NCBI GenBank assembly: GCA_017882445.1
Contig: JADGPK010000002.1
Span: 62,001-126,000, forward strand
Direction of reading: 5' to 3'
From: Solirubrobacteraceae bacterium
GTDB lineage: Bacteria; Actinomycetota; Thermoleophilia; Solirubrobacterales; Solirubrobacteraceae
DNA length: 64,000 nucleotides
Part shown: piece by piece, positions 46,340 to 53,502 of the stretch
How the letters are laid out: every line of letters begins with the position of its first letter
Numbering within the stretch: the stretch's first letter is position 1
Made by a program: the position numbers and the translations under genes
Notes under the pieces: generated by a model
The model's database searches: none
The model's input: only the letters and a program-made list of their open reading frames with translations
Told to the model about the DNA's origin: nothing

Positions 46340-47140
46340 GTGGAGCTCGCCGACAGGCATGTTGTGGTCACCGGCGGGGCCGGTGGCATCGGGCGGGCGC
46401 TCATCAGGCGGTTCTCCGCCGAGGGGGCGCGCGCGCTCGTCGTGGCCGATCGCGACCTCGACCACGCGCGGTCTGTGGCCCGAGAGGTCGACGGTCTCGC
46501 CGTCGAGCTCGACGCCGGCCGCGAGGACAGCGTCCGTGCGCTCATCGCCGAGGCGACGAGCGCAAACGGACCGATCGACATCTTCATCTCGAACGCCGGC
46601 GTCCCCGGAGCGATGGGCGGCCCGGAGGCCGACGACGACGCCTGGGATGAGGCCTGGCGGGTCAACGTGATGGCGCACGTGTGGGCGGCTCGCGCGCTGT
46701 TGCCGGAGATGGTCGAGCGCCGCGACGGATACCTGATCAACACCGCGTCGGCCGCCGGGCTGCTGACCCAGGTGTCGGCCCTCGTCTACAGCGTCACCAA
46801 GCACGCGGCCGTGTCGCTGGCCGAGTGGCTGGCGATCGAGTACGGCGACTCCGGTGTCCACGTGTCCTGCATCTGCCCGCAGGGTGTGCGCACGCCGATG
46901 CTCGACCTCGCGATGGAGGACCCCGCCGGCGCGGCGGCGTTGACGGCCGGCGGGCTGATCGAACCCGAGGACGTGGCAGACGCCGTGGTGGCCGGCATCC
47001 GCGACGAGCGCGTGCTGATCCTCCCCCATGAGAACGTCGCGCAGTTCCTGGCGCTGAAGGGGTCCGACACGGAGCGTTGGATCAAGGGCATGCGCCGGCT
47101 GGTGCGCGAGGCCCGCTCGACGCCGACCGAGAACGCCTAG
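46340..47140 (+). CDS. Short-chain dehydrogenase/reductase
   Basis: Classical SDR of 266 aa. VVTGGAGGIGRALIRRF binds the cofactor; the Asp after the second strand (VVADRDLDHARS) suggests NAD preference. NAGVPGAMGG, NTASAAGLLTQ and Y-x3-K in YSVTKHAAVSLAE form the active site. The GTG start is fixed by the TAGAGT box 6 nt upstream. Its end overlaps the convergent MBL-fold gene by 4 bp. Confidence 0.88.
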   Translation: MELADRHVVVTGGAGGIGRALIRRFSAEGARALVVADRDLDHARSVAREVDGLAVELDAGREDSVRALIAEATSANGPIDIFISNAGVPGAMGGPEADDDAWDEAWRVNVMAHVWAARALLPEMVERRDGYLINTASAAGLLTQVSALVYSVTKHAAVSLAEWLAIEYGDSGVHVSCICPQGVRTPMLDLAMEDPAGAAALTAGGLIEPEDVADAVVAGIRDERVLILPHENVAQFLALKGSDTERWIKGMRRLVREARSTPTENA

Positions 47141-47961
47141 TGTGACGGGAGCGTCGCGGGGTCGTGCGAGCAGATCAGCTCGACCTCCTCGGAGTGGCGC
47201 TCGGCGAGCTCGCGTAGGCGCTCGCGGTTCTGCAGGCGCTTGGAGCGGTCAACCTGGTCGAACGCCCCGAAGGCGCGCAGGCCGGCCGGGCTGTGAGGTG
47301 GGCTCTGCACCTCGCCGTGATGGAAGTAGGCGTCGCCGCAGTGCAGCAGCCAGCCATCGGGCCGTCTCACCGCGACGCCCGTGTGCCCGAACGTGTGACC
47401 GGGCAGCGGGATCAGCAGGATCTCCGCGTCGCTCCCCGGCAGGATCCGCACGCTGTCGAATCCGAACCATTGCTCGCCGTCGACGCCGTGCTCGACCCAG
47501 CGTGGACCGTGGGCCCAGTGGGCGGCGACGTAACGCATCCGTTCGCGCCAGCCCGGGTTCATCGCGGCCTCGAGCTCGCGGCCGAGCAGGTGCACCTCGG
47601 CGTCCGGGAAGTCCGGCAGGCCGCCGGCATGGTCCAGATCGAGGTGCGTCGTGATGACGTGACGCACGTCACCGGGCTGGAAGCCCAACGCGCGGATCTG
47701 CGAGATCGCCGTCTCGGCGGCGTCCAGCCGTGGTCGGACCACGGTCGTGAACGCGAGGCCGAGCTGGCGCGGCGTGCGTGTGTCCTCGATGCCGAAGCCG
47801 GTGTCGAGCAGGACGAGCCCTTCGGCGCCCTCGATCAGCAGGCAATGGCAGACGAGCCGTGCGGGGGCCAGCAGTCCGCCCGCCCCGACGAGCAGGCGCG
47901 CCCCGCGCGGACACATCGTGCCGCAGTTGAGGTGGTGGATCGCGCGTGGAGAGGTGTTCAC
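47137..47961 (-). CDS. Metallo-beta-lactamase-fold hydrolase (lactonase-like)
   Basis: A protein of 274 aa. The two-metal site is given by THLDLDHAGG, LPGHTFGHTG (His), LHCGDAYFH (Asp) and SHDPAT (His). The layout resembles acyl-homoserine-lactone lactonases and related enzymes. The N-terminal segment holds Cys-rich NCGTMCPRG. The GTG at 47961 is the start. Substrate unknown. Confidence 0.87.
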   Translation of the reverse strand: MNTSPRAIHHLNCGTMCPRGARLLVGAGGLLAPARLVCHCLLIEGAEGLVLLDTGFGIEDTRTPRQLGLAFTTVVRPRLDAAETAISQIRALGFQPGDVRHVITTHLDLDHAGGLPDFPDAEVHLLGRELEAAMNPGWRERMRYVAAHWAHGPRWVEHGVDGEQWFGFDSVRILPGSDAEILLIPLPGHTFGHTGVAVRRPDGWLLHCGDAYFHHGEVQSPPHSPAGLRAFGAFDQVDRSKRLQNRERLRELAERHSEEVELICSHDPATLPSH

Positions 47962-47984
47962 AACAGCGGTCCCATGCGATCCGG

Positions 47985-48173
47985 CTACGCGGCTGCCGGT
48001 TGCGGCGCCGCTCCCTCACCGCCCGCAACATCGCCGGCGTGGATGTTCTCGTTGACGTCCGGCGGGCCCGCCTCGAGCAGGAGAACCTGGACATCGGGGT
48101 CTTCACTGAGCCGGTTGGCGAGCACGCACCCCGCCGACCCCGCACCCACGATCACGTAGTCGAACACGCTCAT
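47985..48173 (-). pseudogene. Remnant of a GMC oxidoreductase (N-terminal FAD motif only)
   Basis: The 62 residues match the very start of choline dehydrogenase/GMC oxidoreductases: [22 protein letters not shown], then [15 protein letters not shown]. The usual 500-aa protein is cut off after this point by an unrelated Gly/Ala-rich tail and a stop. An intact strong ribosome site (GGAGGGAG) precedes the ATG, so the fragment may still be translated. No further GMC sequence is seen before the MBL gene, which points to a deletion. Confidence 0.75.
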
Positions 48174-48254
48174 GGCTCCCTCCTCGCCGGTTGGCCTCCT
48201 CCCGATCAACGTGTTGCGACGACCAGTTGAGCCCGCCGAACGCGCTTCCGTGGA

Positions 48255-48296
48255 GATGAGAGATCTCTATTGGAGCGCATAGGCTCAGCTTAGGTG
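48255..48296 (+). promoter_or_regulatory. Upstream element shared with the 59.4-kb region
   Basis: This 42-bp stretch matches 59397-59438 at 28 of 42 positions without gaps. The shared skeleton is ATGAGA, CTCTAT, then AGGCT-n-AG-n-TTAG-n-T. It contains the palindrome AGAGATCTCT (48259-48268) and ends about 12 nt before the ATG at 48308. It may be a promoter or a regulator-binding site. Confidence 0.5.
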
Positions 48297-48307
48297 CGCT
48301 GCACAAG

Positions 48308-49052
48308 ATGGTGAATCTTCGCAACGTCCAAGAACTGGGATGATCGCGTCGCCGCAGCCGAGCTGATCGCACGCGGCGCGGGGTTCCGAGCCCTGCGCGA
48401 CCGAGTCGTCGAGCTTGCAGAGCCGCAGGCGGACGACACGGTGCTCGACGTCGGCGCGGGCACCGGTCTGCTGTCGCTGGCGTTCGCCGAGTACACCGCG
48501 CAAGTGTGGGCGATCGACAGCTCGCGCGCGATGTGCGAATACCTGCGCGTCAAGGCAGCGAGCGCGGGGCTGCGCAACATCGAGACTGCGTATGCGTCCG
48601 CCGTGAGCCTTCCCCTCGTCGACTCGAGCGTCGACATCGTGGTTTCCAACTACTGCCTGCACGAGCTGCGCAACGCGGACAAGCATCGGGCTCTCGATGA
48701 GGCCTTCCGCGTGCTGAAGCCGGGTGGCCGGCTGGTGATCGGCGACATGATGTTCTCGCTCAACCCGCTTCAGGGCCGCGACCGTCGCGTGGTCGCCGGC
48801 AAGCTGCGCACGCTGGCCGCTCGAGGGCTGCCGGGCATGTGGCGGTTGCTGAAGAACGCCGTGCGCCTGCTCACCGGCCGCTGGGAGTATCCCGCCAACG
48901 AGGCCTGGTGGCAGCAGGCGCTGCAGCGGGCGGGGTTCCGGGACTCGAGGATCGAGATCCTCGCCCACGAGGGCGGCATCGCCGTGGCGCATGTGCCCGC
49001 CATGAGCACAGCGCCCGCTCCTACGCCGCAGTCAGCAGCCAGCTTGAGGTGA
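48308..49052 (+). CDS. SAM-dependent methyltransferase with a disrupted 5' end
   Basis: Class I methyltransferase of the UbiE/arsM-like type. DTVLDVGAGTGLLSLAF is motif I, ASAVSLPLVDSSVDIVVSNY and AFRVLKPGGRLVIGDM are later motifs. The C-terminal part (KNAVRLLTGRWEYPANEAWWQQALQRAGF) binds substrate. The open frame extends upstream to a stop at 48312-48314 and reads KNWDDRVAAAELIARG, which looks native, yet has no start codon before 48441. The ATG at 48308 opens another frame that stops at 48341. A one-base frameshift near 48330-48341, a +1 recoding event or a sequencing error would join the two. If none holds, translation begins at the GTG at 48441 and lacks the N-terminal helix. Confidence 0.65.
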
Positions 49053-49058
49053 AAAGCC

Positions 49059-50192
49059 TCAGGGCTGGGCGAGCATGGTCGCCGTTCCGGGCACGTTTCC
49101 GATCGAGGCGAGTCGCTGCGACGCTTCGGGGCGGTGCTTGAGGTAACCGTCGAAGAACGCGGTCGTCACGCGCTCGACGATCCCGAGCTGGGGTTCCTGA
49201 TAGGAGTACGGTGGCAGGTGTTTGGCCCCGAGCAAGCGGAGCAGGAACTTCGGACGTGACGCGACGCTGAAGAACGCATTGGTGTCACTCGGCGGGTTGA
49301 TCGTGTCGGCGGTTCCCTGCGTGGCGAGCAGCGGCGGACCGCCCGCGGGAAAGATGAACGGGCCCGCCGCCGGTATCTCGGCACCCGACAGGATCACCGC
49401 GGCGTTCACGCGTGGGTCGCGATAGGAGGGATCGTAGGCGACCGCGAGGGCCGTGTCGCCGCCGTCGGATTGGCCTGAGACCGCGATGCTCGCCGGATCG
49501 ATGAGCCCGGCAAAGGGTCCGGAGCTCGCGCTGCTCGCCTGCAGCATCTGCGAGATGACGAACCTCATGTCAGCCGGCTGGTTGGTCAGATCTGACTCCT
49601 CAGGCCCGCCGGGAGCATCGGCGTTCTCCAGTGGGAACACGGGCGCCGCCACGACATAGCCGGCCCGTGCCCAGCTCTCGAGCAGGCGCCGGTAGAGCGT
49701 TGGCGTGACGTCGAAGCCGTGTCCGAAGATGACGAGCGGGAACGGTCCGGCGGCGCGCGCCGCCGGCGCATCGAGCAGGTCCGTGCGGCCCGCGGATCCG
49801 AGCGCCGGATAGCGGACATAGGTGAGCAGCGGACGTGGCTCGGTCGTCCCATCGGGAAGCGCGATCGTGCGGCTGGAGTCGACGAGCCGCAGTACGCGCA
49901 GGCCGACCGCGAACGGGGAGGGCGGCGCCTTGACGCCGTGGTGCCCGCCTTCGGTGGGGCTCGGGCTCGTGGTCCCGGACGCGCGGCCGTGCGTCCTCGC
50001 GCCACCGCCCGCCATCGCGAAGGTGAGCCCGGTGGCCGTCGCCACGATCACGAACAGCCCGAAGGCCATGAGACGCTGGCGCCGGATGACGCGCCTGCGC
50101 CGGGCCCGCTCGCGCTCCCGCTCAGCGGCGCCTGTCCGAGCCGGCCCCGTCAACACGCTCTCAGCACGTTCCCGAATAGACCGACCTGCCAC
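49059..50192 (-). CDS. Membrane-anchored alpha/beta hydrolase (PAF-acetylhydrolase/chlorophyllase-like)
   Basis: A protein of up to 377 aa. A very basic N-terminus (ERERERARRRRVIRRQR) and one membrane anchor lead to an exported hydrolase domain: LVIFGHGFDVTPTLY is the oxyanion region, VSGQSDGGDTAL the nucleophile elbow, TQGTADTINPPSD the acid, and GAKHLPPY the His. Such enzymes cleave esters, including polyester-like substrates, outside the cell. The GTG at 50192 overlaps the upstream gene by 32 bp; a GTG at 50153 would avoid this overlap. Confidence 0.8.
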   Translation of the reverse strand: MAGRSIRERAESVLTGPARTGAAERERERARRRRVIRRQRLMAFGLFVIVATATGLTFAMAGGGARTHGRASGTTSPSPTEGGHHGVKAPPSPFAVGLRVLRLVDSSRTIALPDGTTEPRPLLTYVRYPALGSAGRTDLLDAPAARAAGPFPLVIFGHGFDVTPTLYRRLLESWARAGYVVAAPVFPLENADAPGGPEESDLTNQPADMRFVISQMLQASSASSGPFAGLIDPASIAVSGQSDGGDTALAVAYDPSYRDPRVNAAVILSGAEIPAAGPFIFPAGGPPLLATQGTADTINPPSDTNAFFSVASRPKFLLRLLGAKHLPPYSYQEPQLGIVERVTTAFFDGYLKHRPEASQRLASIGNVPGTATMLAQP

Positions 50193-50919
50193 GGCCGACG
50201 GCCGGTTCGTCGACCCTGCCCGAATCGGTCGACCTCAGGATCGCGCCCAGGTGCACGACGTACCAGACGCCTCGCCAGGAGATCATCGAGGCGATCCCGA
50301 ACGAGCGGATCCGGCCGTGCTCGCGATAGACGACGCGAGCGTTGGGGACCTCGTAGTAGCCGGCGCGGTTGTAGCAGACGCCGGGTGGGACCCAGTGGCC
50401 GTAGCCCGAGGGCACATCCACCGCGACGAGCTGTGCTTGCGCGGCGTCGCCGCCCAGCAGAGCGTGCGCGGCGGCGAGGTCCAGACGGTAGTCGTGCACC
50501 AGGCGGTTGCTCCAATCGGAGCCTGCCCCGGCGATCGCCTTCAGCTGGATGTAGGCGCCCTTCGGGAAGAACGCGGCCTCGGCCGGAACGAGTGAATCAC
50601 GCACGATGCCTGCCCACAGCGAGGCCATCAGCGACCTGAAATACGGGCTCTGAGCCGACGGATAGACATGCGTCTGCGGCAGCGACCCCGGCGAGGGACG
50701 GCCTGGCGACGGCGTCGTGGCAGAGCTTGCGGCGGCGCCCCGATCGAGCGCGCGCGGTCGCGCGCGGTCTGGCCCCTGTGCCGCACGCCACGCGAACGCC
50801 CCGGAGCGCGGCCGCGCGGAGGGCGACCCGCCGCTGACTCCGGCGACGAACAGCAACGCCACCACGGCAACCACCGCGATGGCCACCGGGAAAGGACCTG
50901 AGCGATGGCTGGAGGTCAT
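50161..50919 (-). CDS. Exported protein of unknown function
   Basis: A protein of 252 aa with an N-terminal membrane anchor (PVAIAVVAVVALLFVAGVSG), a Ser/Pro/Arg-rich linker, and a C-terminal domain of about 150 residues with many aromatic residues (YFRSLMASLWAGIV, GSDWSNRLVHDYRLDL, GYGHWVPPGVCYNR, SWRGVWYVVHLG) and two Cys. The ATG at 50919 follows GAGGACGG. No family recognised. It overlaps the start of the hydrolase gene downstream. Confidence 0.65.
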   Translation of the reverse strand: MTSSHRSGPFPVAIAVVAVVALLFVAGVSGGSPSARPRSGAFAWRAAQGPDRARPRALDRGAAASSATTPSPGRPSPGSLPQTHVYPSAQSPYFRSLMASLWAGIVRDSLVPAEAAFFPKGAYIQLKAIAGAGSDWSNRLVHDYRLDLAAAHALLGGDAAQAQLVAVDVPSGYGHWVPPGVCYNRAGYYEVPNARVVYREHGRIRSFGIASMISWRGVWYVVHLGAILRSTDSGRVDEPAVGRGRSVYSGTC

Positions 50920-51016
50920 GATCCGTCCTCGAATGTATCTCAGAGAAGCGCAATGTTGATCAGGATGAGTCACGATGATCATGGCCATGAGAGCGTTCTC
51001 ACCGGGTGTTTAGCTG

Positions 51017-52042
51017 ATGCGTAGGCGAGCGAGGGTCAATCTGTTGATGCTGCGAGCCGCCCAGGCAGTGCACACGCGCAGGCGGCTCGGCCTGCTGGCG
51101 GCTGTTGCCACGCTCGCCGCCGCCTGTACCTACCTCAGCGTGGGCGTCGGACGGTCCGAGACCCGCCCGCCACGTGGCGTGAACGCGGTGGCGCGCCTGC
51201 AGCGCATCGACGCTAGGACGGCGAGGTACTCCGCGCAGGCTCCCCTGCCGGTCCCACCGCGACTGCGCGTGACCGCGCCGGTGCACGCTACGGTGAGCTG
51301 GACGACGGTGGCGCAGGTTCGCGGACAGTCCGCCGCATGGCTCGCGCAGCGCTCGGGAGTGACGCTCATGCGCTTCGACCAGAGGCTCGTGCACCTCACG
51401 CTTCACGCCGGCTCTAGCGACGGCGGCACGAGCGGCTGGGCATACGGCGACCGGATCTCCCCGCGGGAGATACACCTCATCCTCGCCGCCTTCAACGGCG
51501 GCTTCAAGCTCACCTACCGCGATGTCGGCTTCACCTCAGGCGGTCATGTGGCGGTCGCGCTCAAGGCCGGCCTGGCGTCGATCGTGACCTACACCGACGG
51601 GACGACCGACATCGGCGCGTGGCGGGCGGGCGTTCCGAATACACACAAGGCGATCTTCTCGGTGTTGCAGAACCAGCGGCTGCTCGTGGATCGAGGCGTA
51701 GCCGCGGCGAGCGTCTCGAGCTGCATCATCGCCTGCTGGGGTGAAACGATCGGCTCGCGCACATCTGTCGCCCGCTCAGGCCTGGGCGTCACGGCGAGCG
51801 GTCAGCTCGTCTGGGCCGCCGGCGAGGAACTCCGCCCCGCCGAGCTCGCGTCGGCTCTGATCGCCGCCGGCGCCGTGCGCGCGATCGAGCTCGACATCAA
51901 CCCGTTCTGGGTCGCCGGCTACCTCTACGTCCATCATCCGAGCGGTCCTTCAGCGGTACCCGTCGTGCCCGCTCAACACGGCATCGCCGGCGAGCTGCTC
52001 GAACCGTCCTCCCGTGACTTTTTGGCGATCGTCGCGAACTGA
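51017..52042 (+). CDS. Exported phosphodiester glycosidase family (NAGPA/DUF2233-like) protein
   Basis: A protein of 341 aa. A basic start and a hydrophobic segment (LGLLAAVATLAAACTYLSVG) export it. The C-terminal 200 residues carry the NAGPA-like blocks: LAAFNGGFKLTYRDVGF, RSGLGVTASGQLVWAAG and AIELDINPFWVAGYL. Related enzymes remove GlcNAc from phosphodiesters or modify surface polysaccharides. The CIIACWG segment could hold a disulfide. The true substrate is unknown. Confidence 0.75.
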   Translation: MRRRARVNLLMLRAAQAVHTRRRLGLLAAVATLAAACTYLSVGVGRSETRPPRGVNAVARLQRIDARTARYSAQAPLPVPPRLRVTAPVHATVSWTTVAQVRGQSAAWLAQRSGVTLMRFDQRLVHLTLHAGSSDGGTSGWAYGDRISPREIHLILAAFNGGFKLTYRDVGFTSGGHVAVALKAGLASIVTYTDGTTDIGAWRAGVPNTHKAIFSVLQNQRLLVDRGVAAASVSSCIIACWGETIGSRTSVARSGLGVTASGQLVWAAGEELRPAELASALIAAGAVRAIELDINPFWVAGYLYVHHPSGPSAVPVVPAQHGIAGELLEPSSRDFLAIVAN

Positions 52043-52151
52043 GCAGCCCGGCCCGGGCAGCGGCGCGGACAGCGCAGCCGGCCGTCCCCGATGCGGCTTT
52101 CCGCTGACTGTCCCCATCCTCGTATCGCAAGAGATACCGTCGTATCGGTCC

Positions 52152-53372
52152 TCAACCCAGCAGCGGCGCGAGCCGGAGCGCGACGAGCAGCTCGGTCATC
52201 CGCGGCTGGATCGGGTGGCCGAGGCGATCCTCGATCGCCTTCACCCGGTTGGTGACGGTGTTCTCGTGTATGCCCAGCCGCCTGGCCGTGCGCCGCGGGC
52301 TAAGCCCCTCCTCGAGATAGACACGCAGCGTCGCCGCCAGGCGCCGCGCGTCGCCGTCGTGTGCGGCGATCGAGCCGAGCTCGGCGGCCACGAACGTCCG
52401 TGCCCGGTCGAGGTCGCTGCTGGCCAACGCGGCCACGGCGGTCGCTGCGTAGGAAACGATCGAACCGGCGCGGCTAGCGGACAGACGAGCGACGCGACGA
52501 GCGTCGAGCGCCTCCTGGTGGCTGCGGCGGAACCCCTCCAGCCCGGCGCCGGGCGACCCGATCGCGACGAGCGCCCCGGCGAGCGCCCGTCGCGGCGCCC
52601 GCCCGCCGATCAGCGTCGACTCCTCACCGCCATCGACCCAGCCGGCCACGAGGCTGCCTCGTAGCGGCACGATCAGACGGTCGCGCCCGCGCAGCGCAGC
52701 CGCGACCGCCGCGGCCGCGCGCTCGATCGCCCCCGGATCGCTCGACGCTGTGTCGGACGCCGCGTCTGGCGCCCATACGACGAACGCCGTATGCACGTGC
52801 GCCAGGTCGTAGCGCAGCGTCCGGCCGGCGGCGAGGAGATCACCCTGCTCGCCGGCGAGCAGCGCGCGGACCGTGTCTGCCTGGACGGCGGCGGTCGTCC
52901 GCACCCAACGCTCGCGCTCCTCGGCCCAGCGCCGGACGAGGCCGCCGTCGAGCGTGCGCACGAACGCGAACGTCGAAGCCGCCGACTCCTGCACGACCTG
53001 CGCGACGTCCGCCGGATCGTCGAGGGTGGCGCGGACGTCCGTGACCCACCGTTCGAAGAACGTCGCCTGACCGATGTGGTACGAGCGCAGCAGCACGTCG
53101 AGCGGCAGTCCGCTGCGGACCAGGTCACGGGCGAACGCGATCGCCGCATCGGGGGGCTCGACGTCGGTCAGCGGCTGCTCGTGGACGACGCGGTCGATGA
53201 ACAGCGTCACGACGCTCTCGGTGCTCGCGTACGTGCCGCGGGCCACCTCCTCGTCCGCGTGGAGCTCCGGCAGCTCCCGGTGGATCGCGGCCGTCATCTC
53301 GGTCGCAATCGCCGGCGCCCACTGGGGGTCCGCGGCGTAGCGCAGGACCAGGTCTCGCATCGTCACGGGCAT
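52152..53372 (-). CDS. PucR/CdaR-type transcriptional regulator
   Basis: DNA-binding regulator of 406 aa. The C-terminal PucR helix-turn-helix is LRVYLEEGLSPRRTARRLGIHENTVTNRVKAIEDRLG, and a GGDEF-like/CdaR middle region precedes it. The N-terminal 180 residues (RDLVRSGLPLDVLLRSYHIGQATFFERW) form the RsbRD-like sensing part. The ATG lies about 8 nt after CATAATGG. It is divergent from the acetone-carboxylase-like genes, with palindromes of half-site TCCAC between, and is the probable regulator of that operon and of itself. Confidence 0.88.
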   Translation of the reverse strand: MPVTMRDLVLRYAADPQWAPAIATEMTAAIHRELPELHADEEVARGTYASTESVVTLFIDRVVHEQPLTDVEPPDAAIAFARDLVRSGLPLDVLLRSYHIGQATFFERWVTDVRATLDDPADVAQVVQESAASTFAFVRTLDGGLVRRWAEERERWVRTTAAVQADTVRALLAGEQGDLLAAGRTLRYDLAHVHTAFVVWAPDAASDTASSDPGAIERAAAAVAAALRGRDRLIVPLRGSLVAGWVDGGEESTLIGGRAPRRALAGALVAIGSPGAGLEGFRRSHQEALDARRVARLSASRAGSIVSYAATAVAALASSDLDRARTFVAAELGSIAAHDGDARRLAATLRVYLEEGLSPRRTARRLGIHENTVTNRVKAIEDRLGHPIQPRMTELLVALRLAPLLG

Positions 53373-53391
53373 CGCACCATTATGGGCCGGT

Positions 53392-53482
53392 TGTGGACTT
53401 TCCACATCCGGGGGCTCCCCGGATCTCGACCGTCCACCTGGACACCGCTCCTCGTCGGAACTAGGCTCTGCGCAAGTCCACA
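53392..53482. promoter_or_regulatory. Cluster of TCCAC/GTGGA palindromes between regulator and carboxylase operon
   Basis: TGTGGA-CTT-TCCACA (53392-53406) is a perfect 6-bp inverted repeat. GTCCA-CC-TGGAC (53432-53443) is a second, and a half-site GTCCACA lies at 53476-53482. A TAGGCT -10 box (53462-53467) of the plus operon lies among them. Confidence 0.6.
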
Positions 53483-53502
53483 GCGAACGAAGGGTGAGAA
53501 CA

